A DNA stretch of 64,000 nucleotides from contig QUOL01000004.1 of NCBI GenBank assembly GCA_009761415.1, positions 806,001 through 870,000 on the forward strand, read 5' to 3'. The first letter of the stretch is position 1, and each line of letters starts with the position of its first letter. Below are positions 1 to 10,205 of the stretch, piece after piece. A program made the translations under genes and the position numbers. The stretch is from Sarcomyxa edulis. Taxonomy: Eukaryota > Basidiomycota > Agaricomycetes > Agaricales > Mycenaceae. The notes below the pieces were generated by a model that did not search any database, was not told the origin of the DNA, and saw only the letters and a list, made by a program, of their open reading frames with translations.

Positions 1-762
1 CTCTCAACGTCACCTCTACTTCTCTCGCTTTCTTTCAAACTTTCTCCCCCTCTGTCACCGTAGGCACATACACTTCTGCTACCTCTACTTTCAGCACCCT
101 GACTGCCGCCATCAAAACATTCGCCGATGGTTTTGTTGCCACCGTTGCCGAATACACACCCAGTGGCGGAGGCTTGGCGGAGCAGTACTCACGAAGTGAT
201 GGAACGCCACTCAGCGCAGTTGATTTGACTTGGAGCTACGCGTCAGCCCTGACGGCGTTTGACGCGAGAGCAGGATTCGTGCCTGCTAGTTGGGGCGCGG
301 AAGGCCTGACGGTGCCCACTACGTGTTCGTCTTCCGGTGGAGGCGCTGGGACTGTCGCTGTCACCTTCAATGTCCAAGCTACAACGGTGTTCGGAGGTAA
401 GATTCCATGCAACCTCTATGTCGGATGATTATATAGAATGACCAACGGTGTCCTTTGTCTAGAAAATATTTATTTGACTGGATCTGTTGACGCGTTGCAG
501 AATTGGTCCCCCGATACTGCACTTCTACTCTCTGCAGCTAACTATCCCACTTGGAGCAGTAAGTCGCCCATTGCTTACTAGTAATCACCGTATACTCACC
601 AAGATCTATCATAAAGTAACTGTCAATCTCCCGGCTAGTGCGACCATCCAATACAAGTACATCCGTAAATTCAACGGAGCCGTCACTTGGGAATCTGACC
701 CTAACATGCAAATAACGACGCCGGCCAGTGGCTCTTTTATTGAGAATGATACCTGGAGATAG
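1..762 (+). CDS. Glucoamylase (GH15) 3' part with CBM20 starch-binding domain, partial
   Basis: Secreted exo-acting enzyme that releases glucose from starch or glycogen; only the 3' part is in the window. Bases 1-396 encode the end of the GH15 catalytic domain, including the SEQYSRSDG-like and LTWSYASALTAFDARAGFVPASWG stretches characteristic of fungal glucoamylases, then a short Ser/Gly linker. CBM20 follows in three exons: VAVTFNVQATTVFG (to 396), ENIYLTGSVDALQNW (463-558) and VTVNLPASATIQYKYIRK to ENDTWR (617-762), with stop TAG at 760-762. Introns are 397-462 and 559-616. The first base lines up with about 41852 on the minus strand, where an inverted copy lies. Whether the upstream catalytic half is intact cannot be seen. 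Family assignment is secure; activity is not. Confidence 0.9.
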
Positions 763-1372
763 ATATTTCCATCCGACGTAATATCTGCGTGTCAATTGTG
801 ATAGTAATGCGTTGACTATGTCAATTTTTGCGCCTACCCATCGTCTCATGTCTTGCGTGCATCAAGATACCTTCGTCCCAGTGAGCTTTGCTATTCTGGA
901 AGACTTATTTGTTCTGGGTAGGTTTCGCTTTTGTATATTGAACTTAAGCGCTACTTAGCGTTCGAAATCTCGATTTTGACTGGGTCCGTAAGCAGATCGT
1001 TTATAAGCTACTTGCTGAACAGGATCTGATTTTTTCTGCCAGTGCTGGGGAAGAGGTAATTCTGTGACCATTTGGGTTTGGATGTCAAGAACTGCACTGC
1101 CCTCTGGAAGAGCCAGCGGATTTTCTCGGTGAGCGGCAGTGTTGGCTGTCCCTTCATCTGTTCACGCTAAACATAGGCGACGTCTTCTCTGAACCCTACA
1201 ACTGCGCGTGGCGCTCAAGCCTTCGACTGCTTCGGTGACAAGCATGTTTGACTGTAGGCTCACCGTGAGGCAAATCTTAAACCTCTAAGAAACCTCTACC
1301 GCCTTTGTGGTCCACCATAGCACATACGACCTCCATTGTCTACACTGAAGCGAATCTCTAACCCACCTTATA
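763..1372. other. Spacer between glucoamylase and GTPase, duplicated elsewhere
   Basis: No gene seen. This 0.6 kb spacer holds the glucoamylase 3' flank and the presumed promoter of the downstream GTPase. It recurs inverted at about 40483-41090 and again, more diverged, at about 42481-43115, so the promoter was duplicated with the genes. Confidence 0.7.
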
Positions 1373-2707
1373 ATGCTCAAGCCGATTGACACGTCCGAAG
1401 TAACAATTGCGTGCGTTGTGATATTATTTGGGACTCAATGTCTTGTCCGTTAACCTCAGTTTTTTGTTTGGTTCGTTGTGCAGGGTGATGGGTCAGCTTT
1501 TCAGACCGATTCTACTGATGTTCCGAAGTCATACTTTCTTTGTGTTTAGGAGCTACAGGGACTGGAAAGTCGTCGGTGAGCTATATTACTACAAAATGAG
1601 GACCGTCCAGGCACTGACTTGTCACACTATTCCTAGTTTATCAATCTCATCAGCGGTTCAGATCTCTCAGTCGGACGTGGACTAGAGTCCTGCACAGCTG
1701 TCGTTCAGACGGCATCACCATTCGTGTTGGATGGCCGTTCCGTGACTCTCATCGACACCCCGGGGTTTGACGACACGAGCAAAACTGATACCGATATTCT
1801 CAAGATAATTGCAGAGTTCCTATCCACTGCGTAAGATTATTGACGGTACTATAGTAGATACGGACTTATCTTCTTTCCACTGCTCTATAGGTATCAGAAT
1901 GGTACAAAGCTCGCAGGAGTCATCTACCTCCACAGGATCTCTGATTTCAGGATGGGTGGCATCTCGACACGGAACTTCAAGATGTTCCGGAAGCTCTGCG
2001 GTGACAGCACCCTGAAGAATGTCCTTATCGTGACGAACATGTGGGGCGAAGTGCCTCGAGAGACCGGTGAAGCCCGTGAGGCGGAATTAGCCAGCCAAGA
2101 TATATTCTTCAAACCCGTGCTAGAGAAGGGCGCACGACTTCTTCGCCACGACAGGACAGTGGAATCTGCGCAGGAGATTGTACGCCACCTTGCAGGCAAT
2201 TCTCCGGAGGCTCTGTGTATCCAACATGAACTTGTCGATCAACATATGAATATTGCCGAGACGGCCGCTGGTGAGGAAGTTGGCCGAGAGCTTGCGGAGC
2301 AGAACAAGCGGCACGAAGAAGAGATGCGGGAATTGCAGAGACAGACGGAGGAGGCTATCCGATTAAAAAACGAACAAATACGGAAAGAACAGGAAGAGGA
2401 GACGAAAAAATTACAGGCGGAGATGGCGCGAGCTCACGCTGAATCTCAAAGGCTGGCTGAGCAAGCTAACGAGGAAAGAAGGAGGCTTGAACAAAGGATG
2501 CAGGAGGCGGCAGACGCAGCGAGGAGGGACGCTGAGAGGGCGGCTGCTGAGCATCAGCGAAACATCCAGGAATTCGAAGAACAACGCATACGCGCGGAGA
2601 ATGCTGCTGCAGCCGAGAACGAAAGAATACAGAGGGAAATCCACGAAACGAATCAGAGACTCCAAGAAGCGCAGGAAAGCGACGATAATTGGTGCGTTGT
2701 GAGCTGA
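1373..2707 (+). CDS. AIG1/GIMAP-like GTPase with coiled-coil tail and C-terminal CaaX box
   Basis: Predicted P-loop GTPase of the AIG1-like group common in Agaricomycetes; cellular role unknown. I chose ATG 1373 (MLKPIDTSEVTIA) because its exon joins two tiny exons (VMG, then ATGTGKSS, completing Walker A GATGTGKS) in correct phase. The next exon gives FINLISGSDL and the G3 motif LIDTPGFDDT, followed by the family-typical YLHRISDFRMGGIS and IVTNMWGE. From about base 2230 the protein is a long charged coiled coil (RHEEEMRELQRQTEEAIR and similar). It ends DDNWCVVS, so Cys-Val-Val-Ser is a possible farnesylation CaaX motif; TGA is at 2705-2707. The frame looks intact throughout. A second copy (38753-40482) has a different C terminus. 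Confidence 0.88.
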
Positions 2708-3966
2708 GTGGCGACATCAAATGATACTCCTTCGCCTTGAGACTCCGAATGCGCCCGTGGGATGCCCAAGGAGAGATTTTCTTCTGGTGCCGGGCATGAA
2801 GCTCTGTTCGGGACCAATTGGTGTGGAGAAGTAGGGGTGGAAGGACTTGAAAGTTGATACGGCCAGTCCTGATTCGACTTTACTTAGTTACATCTGTAGG
2901 CAGCGATGTTGACAAAGCTTTGCCTAGTTGATATTTTCGAACCTCAGGTCTACTCTGAAAACACCTACGGCGATCCAGCATATGACGAAAATGCTGGTCA
3001 AACACCATAAAGTGCAAGATGTGGATGTCATTGATTTCTTGCGGAAACAAAGAATCATCCAGTGGCATGACAATTCCGTGAGTCCGTGAGTCGCAAACAA
3101 AAAGCGAAAAAATACGACAGATTACGCACGGTACAAACAAGACTGCCAATCTACTGATTGTCTACTTTCGTCCGAAATGGTACGGAAAAGACAACTAGTG
3201 CGATTCAACAGAGAGGCTCGGAAGGGCCTCATGCGTTGGATATATGTTCGGCCTCGATGTTTGACATTGTCCTCCAGCTAATACTGTAGCTGTCCCGAGG
3301 ATGAAAGCATAACCGCAATGCAGAGGCCAGAAACGAGTACAAGCCGAGCCTTGGTAGACCGAGGAGTCAGATATTTTCGAGAAACGAAATCGAGAGAAGA
3401 AGCCTGAAGGCTCTGTTATGTCGCGTAGTAGAATGAGTAAGTCGAGCATGACTCTCAACAACGTAGATAGCATATGTATGAGCAATTGTTTGAGCAAAAT
3501 CGAAGATGTCCGTCGGTGCCCTGAGCGATGAACTCGTCGCTGCCAGTGTCACAAGTCGAGGAGAAAAAGTTGGGGAACAATATGGCTAGGACAAGTCATG
3601 AATGCATCGAGTGCTCAGGCGCTCACCAGTGCCACCGAGAACTTCATCATCAATTCCTCCGAAGTGTAGTCGACGAGTGTGGTAGACTGAGGTCAAAATG
3701 AGGTGAGAATCGGATTTGGCAGTTGCGCGTCTTGTCGGCTATCTCCGACCTGATTGACCGAATCAGGCTTGAATCAGTTCATCATGTCCTGTTCTAACCT
3801 GATAAGATTGGAACAAAAGGCCATGATCATGAGAAGAACATACACCGCTTTTGAGAGCTATCCAGTCGTCACGGCGCTAATTCTGTTGTCCTTGTGTCTC
3901 ACTGATTTTTTCAGCAATTGACGTACGAAGTACTATCAGTCTATCACTGCTCAGAATTGGCTCAGA
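2708..3966. other. 1.26 kb without a recognisable gene
   Basis: Short ORFs on both strands here lack family motifs or credible splice structure. The distal part is presumably the promoter of the Ras-like gene at 3967. Confidence 0.5.
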
Positions 3967-6068
3967 ATGGCTACTGGAGTACGTTCAAAACTTTGACAAT
4001 CACTAGCTTGGCGGCTCATTCCATTGACCTTTGTTCTAGGGACAATTGAAAGAGTACAAATTAGGTGTTCTCGGCAACGGCGGTGAGCCCTCTTTGCCTC
4101 ATTGAACCATTGACATTCATGCTTCGTCAGGTATCGGAAAGACCGCGTTGACAATTCAATTCGTGCATGGACTTTTTGTCGACGAATATAATCCCACTAT
4201 CCAAGGTATGTGCTCGGGGAATATCTGAGTTCGCCTACATTCACTCACAACAACGTACAGACGATTACCGCAAACGCTGCGACATCGATGGTGAAGATGT
4301 CATCTTGGAGATAAGCGATATATCTGGTCAGGAAGAATACGAGTAAGCTTGTTGACCTAGTCCTTCCGTCATTCGGTGTTTCACATTTCTTGTTCCTTGT
4401 CTTCATTATGAGTCCGAAACTGACGCACAATCTCCAGCCTTATACGGGAGCAATGCATGCGCACAGGCGAAGGCTTCTTGCTCGTATATTCCATCACGTC
4501 CCGGACCTCGTTTGAAGAGATCAGTATCTTCCATCAACAGATCCTGCGAGCAAAAGATCAGGCATCGTTCCCTGTCATTGTTGTCGCGGCCAAATGTGAT
4601 TTGGAGTACGAAAGACAAGTTGGCACGAATGGTAGGCTAAACAACTTGACATGATTTCCTCCTTTTCTCATTGCGATAATAGAGGGCCGTGAGCTCGCGA
4701 GCAAAATTGGATGCAAATACATCGAGATCTCAGCCAAGCAATCTCTCAACGTGAACGAGGTTTTCACTGACCTTGTCCTTGAAATCAGACGTCATGACAA
4801 GGTTTGACACCTCTCCTCTCGAATTTAAATTCATCCTGACATATGTTAGGCTAAAACGTTGCCCGGCACTCGTCCGACATGGACTCCAGAACAGACCCAG
4901 GCCGTTCACAACGTTCGTGCACTTTTCGTGAACAGCAAATTACCACTCGGTACCGCTCGCACTCCAACTCAGCGCGCAACATTACCTAGGCCTCGACGAG
5001 GTTTCCCGCCAGAGGGTGTCAACATCTCTAGTGTCCTAGTGCCTCCAGCGAGGGATATACACCCCGTTCTCTTGGACGGTCGGATCCATCCAGACCAAGT
5101 ACCATGGTGAATCTTCTTCCTTTGACATGGATGTATAGAAAGACTTAAACGGCTTGTTCAAGCTTCTTCTATTCAACTTCACCCATAGATGATTTGGTGC
5201 CTTCAGAAACCAAGGTAGTGTTATATCAACACGGCAAGTCCAAGGCCAAGATCCACACGCTTTCTATCGTTACTGATTCACACTCCAGGTGGGGGAAATA
5301 TGCTGGGTCATCCCACAGACGCCCAGTTCTTGCCCGCATTGAGCAACCTCGTCAAAAAACTCGACGGCGGTATAGTATTTGCGACATCCTATAGATGCGC
5401 GACCATCCCGGAGAACACATTTCCCGCTAATCTCCAAGACGTTTTCGCCGCATATCAATACCTCCTTGACCAAGGTTACAAACCAGACAATATCACTATT
5501 GCGGGCGATAGCTCCGGCGGGAATCTATGTACGTGTCCAATCGATATAGTAACACCACTCTGCTCATGAGGCACTTGATATAGCAATTGCTGTGACATAC
5601 ATTCTCTCCCAGACCAATATCCCCCTCCCATCGCGTCTCGTCGCTTTCGCACCAGCAACAGACTTGACCTACAACCTGAGCGCCCGCGCAGCGGCTCAAG
5701 CCGACGTCGACGTCTATCCCATACGTGTTTACAAAGAGAGCACCGCTCACTATCTCAACGACCCGCAGCTATCTACTTTCTCTCAGGAAGGACCAACGGG
5801 TAATTCCAAATGGAAGCCTACTAATCCTCTCGTATCTACCGCGTTCATTCCTTCGTTCCCTGTCAATTGGCCTAAGACTCTCATTTTCGTGGGTACGGCC
5901 GATCAGCTCATGGATGGGTCTCATACACTCGCTGAGAACATGAAGGCCAGTGGCGTGGATGTGGAACTGGTCGTGTACGAGAACGTGATACATGCATTCT
6001 GGGTATTCCCATTCTTCCCTGAGGCAGAACTAGCTTACGATAGATTTGCGGACTTTGTCAAAACTTAA
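3967..6068 (+). CDS. Ras-like GTPase fused to HSL-type alpha/beta hydrolase (candidate fusion)
   Basis: The N-terminal part is Ras-like: [20 protein letters not shown] with P-loop GNGGIGKT, effector YNPTIQDDY, switch [10 protein letters not shown] and ISAK. The base-specificity motif NKCD is AKCD, and no CaaX box is present. At RRHDK (4801) the frame stops at once unless an intron (4802-4850, gtttga...gttag) is spliced; splicing leads into [18 protein letters not shown], the start of an HSL-family hydrolase. This is the same intron position (asparagine-lysine junction) at which canonical Ras in this window enters its CaaX exon. The hydrolase has no ATG of its own near its start. It continues via intron 5107-5162 and a GC-AG intron (about 5238-5288) to HGGGNMLGH (oxyanion hole), GDSSGGN (nucleophile Ser), GTADQLMDG (Asp) and VIHAFW (His), ending at TAA 6066-6068. 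All catalytic residues are present. Two adjacent genes with a lost boundary is the alternative. Confidence 0.68.
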
Positions 6069-6433
6069 TGCACGAGGACGCAGCATGGCCGCGAGAGGTA
6101 TGTTCTGCTCTGTTCTCGTTGAAGAAAACCTCTGCCTGCTGAGAAAGTCCTTTTTCTTTCCAATTCCGCATTTAGTGCCGAGTTCACCGAGGTCTTGTTG
6201 TCCATGTCGTACAAACATATATCTATCTCCAGTAGTGTCTGCTCTTCAACTGTGCTGATCATAACAGGACAGCGGTGAGAAAGCCCCTCAATAAATACAG
6301 GAGTAAAAATATGAACCATACGCTCCGCTCCAATGCTTCCTGTTTGCGCGAATAATTGAACCCTATAGTGATTGATCCTGTCCCCGAAGGCATTTTTATC
6401 TGATTTCCCATCATAACGTCCCTCGCCCGCGAT
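6069..6433. other. Convergent 3' spacer
   Basis: This 365-base gap lies between the 3' ends of the convergent hydrolase and TRAP-alpha genes. I see no gene in it. Confidence 0.6.
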
Positions 6434-7608
6434 TTATTTTTTCGACCTCCGCGTCTTCTTCTCAGTGCCACTAACTTCACCTCCGCTGAGTTCATCTCCA
6501 CTAGTTCCGCTGGTGAATCCACTCTTTTTGCCCTTCGTCTTCTTCAAGTGGTGTTCAGGGATCCATTCTTCTTGGTAACCTCCTGCGCCGGTTGCGGTAA
6601 CAGTGCCAGTGGGTGCGCTGATAGGCTGAGTGGTTTTCTTGGTACGAGGTTTCTTCGCCTGGGGAACGAAGGTGGTATAGGCGAGATAGGCAAGGCCACC
6701 GAAGAGAGCTGAGACCATGAGATAAGTCGAGATCCTGGCAAACGGATGTATTAGTGAGAGGGTTATGCTTTTGGCGGTAGAGACAAAGGGTTACAGTTTG
6801 AAGTCGAGAATGGAGACTGCAGGTTCGACGATGGTGACTATAGAGTCATACGCAACGACGCGGAATTTCTCGTCCTATATGCGAGATTATTGAATAGGCA
6901 GGATTTGGGACAAATGAAGGAGATCATACAGCGACTATGTGATCCAGCCAGATGTTCAGACGAAGGTCGCCAGGCTAGGATTCGCACTGTAAGACTGGAT
7001 AACGCGTGCTATTTGATGAAGCTCACCTTGAATCTGTAGATTTGGTCAGTCGGGGCGAAAGAATAGATGAAGATTTCAAATGACTTACTCGCTATAGAAA
7101 GAGTACGGAAGCTCAACTTTAACGCCCGTCATCAAAGGGACGCCGTATGTCAGAGATGTGAGCTTGTAAGAAACATAACGTCAGCGTGGCGATTCATATT
7201 GTGAATCATAATCAGAGCGTACATTCTTGACCAAGGCGTCGGTTTCGGGATGATTGAGAGAGCCGGCGATGCTAATAAGGGTGACATTACGATCTGACTT
7301 GTTCTCTATGTGCAAAAGCAGCTTGTTCTTCTCTCCGTTGACGATGTCTGCGTCATGACATTAGATCCCGGGGAGAAGATGCACTGTGGAATTGGACCGA
7401 AACGTACGGCCAAATGGGTTTTCCTCCGGGAACGACGTGACAACTGATATCTCGGGTTCCGTGGTGTCTTCTGCTGACGCTATATACGTGCATAGAAAGA
7501 ATCTCAGATTGACGTATACATTGTGGTCCGGGAAAGCAGGTACGAACTGGCCGAGGCTGAGATTGCAAACGCAACAAGAACTCCGCTGAGGAAGTGTTGG
7601 AGACGCAT
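6434..7608 (-). CDS. SSR1: Translocon-associated protein subunit alpha (TRAP-alpha / SSR1)
   Basis: Endoplasmic reticulum membrane protein that associates with the Sec61 translocon. The start at 7608 gives a clean signal peptide (MRLQHFLSGVLVAFAISASA). Several short exons then encode a luminal domain with NKLLLHIENKSDRNVTLISI, GSLNHPETDALVKNLTSLTY and SFYSEF, matching the TRAP-alpha family (PF03896). The last exon (from about 6735) holds the membrane segment (MVSALFGGLAYLAYTTFVP) and a basic cytosolic tail rich in Lys, Thr and Gly, ending RRSKK at 6434. The length, about 290 residues, is usual. The exact splice site after the signal peptide was not settled. Confidence 0.85.
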
Positions 7609-7846
7609 GCTGGCCGGTAGTTTAACGATGAAAGGGAAAGACGACGACGAAGATGAGCTGAAAGGAGTCTGGAGGAACTGTCTTAGCTTGAATTTGGCAG
7701 AGCGTTGCCACGTCCACGTGCTGTAGGGCAGGCTTGCTTTTCAAGACGCGTCAAAAAACTGGATATCTGAGATTATCTTACAGGATAGGTGATACATGTA
7801 CATGAATTACAGAGATGGATAAAATAGCAAATAAGAAAAAGAAAGA
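7609..7846. promoter_or_regulatory. Short spacer: TRAP-alpha promoter and SWD2 3' end
   Basis: These 238 bases upstream of the TRAP-alpha start must hold its promoter and the 3' untranslated region of SWD2. I see no specific motif I would name. Confidence 0.4.
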
Positions 7847-9105
7847 TCATGCAGCCGTACTGCGTCGTTTTAGTAGCTCACGAGCTATCTCCTCCGCATC
7901 GCCAGATGTGTCCGGTAGCCAAAACGCCTGCAGGAGTAAATATTAGAGAGGGGCAAGTAACAAGCGAATAGGATACGCGCCAGTTCAGCACCAGCCGTGC
8001 ACATCATCGCGAACCGGGGATTGAACTTGACGCATCTCGATGGCCCGGGATGTCCATCCAAAGATACAAGGGGCGTTAGCCTCATCGGAGGAATCTTAAG
8101 ATCAACCTCTCCTGTCCGAGTCGGTAGGTTCTGGACATCCCATATAAGAACTCTCCCATCTAAACTCCCCCCGACGATAAATCTACTGTCTGGAGTCCAA
8201 CATACTTCCTCTCCACTGTTCCCCTTCGCAGGTTCGATACTCGGCGGAGCACCCATTTGTCTTCGTTCAAGCCCGACGTGCCCTTCGAGTTTCGCGAGTA
8301 GATGTCCTTCGAAAGCATCCACGACATAGTGCGCATCACCGGAGCATCCGACGAGTAGGTACTTTCCATTCGAAGAAAATGACATGGATGTCATGTAGAT
8401 GGGTCGCGGAGGGTAGCTAATGAGGGCGAGAGTTGGATCTTCGAGGGTGATAACGAGGAAAGGAGCTTTGTCGAAGTTGGCTTGATCATAGAGAAGGATG
8501 CGGGAGTAGTGATTGACGGCCACGGCAAAGACTACACCGGTCGCGTCGTAAGCAACGATGGGATTAGATGGAACAGTCAAAAGGCCTCGGCACGTCGGTG
8601 CTCGGAGGTCCCACAACCTTACTGTCCTATCCATAGATCCGGACATGAAACCATCGTCAACCGGGGAGACTTCCAGCGATACAACTCTTCCCTTGTGACC
8701 CTTGAAGTACTGAAGGTACTTGTTGTCATGCAATGAATGGTATCGTACAGTATCGTCCTCCTTGGTAGATGCGTGTACGATAGCCGAACTTTTGTGCGTA
8801 AACCGGGGTAGATCAACGCCGTACTTCTTCGAATGTAAGGTCTTCAGTGATCTATAAAGTAACGATATCTGAGATCAGCCATGGGAAGAGGCACGAATCG
8901 ATGAGGAAACTTGCTTGCCGGTTTTACAACTGTACAATCGAAAGGTTTCGTCCTCACCAGCTGTGACTACTTGCTCCCCTCTATCGTCAAAACTGATACC
9001 GGTGATATGACGAGGGCCTGCATTAGGTGAGCGCTGAACGTAGCTTCCAGGTGTCGGTGGCGGCGGTGGTTCAACAGCGCCTTTAAATATTTTTGCTGTT
9101 TTCAT
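7847..9105 (-). CDS. SWD2: WD40 protein SWD2 (COMPASS / cleavage-polyadenylation factor subunit, WDR82 homologue)
   Basis: Nuclear seven-bladed WD40 protein that in yeast is shared by the Set1/COMPASS H3K4 methyltransferase and the 3'-end processing factor. Start 9105 gives MKTAKIFKGA; next come TGISFDDRGEQVVTAGEDE and LYSCKTGK, then an exon with HSKKYGVDLPRFTHK. The long exon has family hallmarks: YLQYFKGHKGRVVSLEVSP, FMSGSMDRTVRLWDLRAP, CRGLL, PFLVITLEDP, YLLVGCSGDAHYVVDAFEG, VCWTPDSRFIVGGSLDGRV and FNPRFAMMCTAGAELAFWLP. It ends at 7847 (KRRSTAA). The gene is divergent from RPB5 with a 187-base gap. Confidence 0.92.
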
Positions 9106-9292
9106 TTTGCTCTAAAAAGATGTCAGAAAGTTGCTTGCCATTGCTATATCCCTTATCTCACCATCAGCTGATTAGAAAGAGGGATAGTCGCGTGAGGGGG
9201 GCCATTGCTGCCACTTTGCTGGGGTGCCATCTTGGACGCAGGTGAGAGAAGAGGTGTAGCGGACTTTCAATATTTTCTCTAACCAAACCACC
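9106..9292. promoter_or_regulatory. Bidirectional promoter, SWD2 / RPB5
   Basis: Only 187 bases separate the divergent start codons of two general transcription/chromatin genes, so both promoters must share this gap unless they overlap 5' exons. Inferred from gene arrangement; no motif asserted. Confidence 0.55.
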
Positions 9293-10205
9293 ATGAGCGA
9301 CGTCGACGAATCCGCGAAACTCTGGAAGGTCAACCGGACAATCCACGAACTTGTGAAAGACAGAGTCAGCATCTTCGAAATAACGTACTGTTATGTCCTC
9401 GCCTCTCATTGCGTTTAAATTCGACCTAGGGCTTCCAAGTTTCCGATGAAGAAATTAACATGGACCTCGCCACCTTTCGATCGCTCTACGCCAATAGTGG
9501 CGGGAATATAGAGTAAGTGAAGGACTGACCTCACTGGCCTCAGGAAACGATACTAAGACAGCGCATAGTCGAAATCAGTTGAATTTCTTCACAAATTCCC
9601 GTGCAAACCCGACGGACCAGATATTCATCTTCTTCTCAGAGGAGAAAAGCGTAGGTGTAAAGACTATGAGAAAGTGAGTTCTGTTCCTTCAATATGCCGA
9701 ACTTCTTCCCTATTCACTGCCGCCTACAGGTTACTTGGTATTCTGGAGGAAAAGTCTATTCAGCGTGGTATTATAGTATTTCCAGGGAACATGACCCCAT
9801 CAGCGCGAAAGGTAAATTCGCCAGCAGCAATGCGCTCTCCAAATAACATTTATCGTATCTTCTAGGTCATTGTTGCCATGGCTGCTCAATACCGTCTGGA
9901 GGAGTTTTCAGAATCTGACCTACTGGTCAACATTGTACATCATACACTAGTCCCAAGACACGACGTCTTACTACCAGAACAGAAAAAAGCTCTGCTAGAA
10001 AAATAGTGCGTTATGTAGATTCTGTATCTGTCGTCTCCAACTCATATGAAACAACTATAGCCGTCTGAAGGAGACGCAACTACCGCGTATTCAGCTAGCG
10101 GACCCAGTTGCTCGGTATTATGGCCTACGTCGAGGCCAGGTCGTCAAAATCACAAGACCAAGCGAGACGAGTGGGCGTTACGCCAGTTACCGTATATGTT
10201 TCTAG
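9293..10205 (+). CDS. RPB5: RNA polymerases I, II and III shared subunit RPABC1 (Rpb5)
   Basis: Common subunit of the three nuclear RNA polymerases. Start 9293 gives [20 protein letters not shown]; an intron (9365-9429) leads to [20 protein letters not shown]. The jaw domain continues with [19 protein letters not shown], then [17 protein letters not shown]. The C-terminal assembly domain is unmistakable: [17 protein letters not shown], then [32 protein letters not shown] and YRICF, with stop TAG at 10203-10205. All conserved blocks are present in about 215 residues, the usual length. Confidence 0.95.

Noticed and set aside
538..849. 103-codon minus-strand ORF, with a longer twin at 41004-41444 on the plus strand
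   Set aside because: Both are antisense to the CBM20 exons and 3' flank of the two glucoamylase copies; conservation follows from the duplication, not from coding.
5079..5188. Frameshift in the hydrolase between the QVP exon and DDLVPSETK
   Set aside because: An intron 5107-5162 with a cttaaac branch site restores frame, so no mutation is required.
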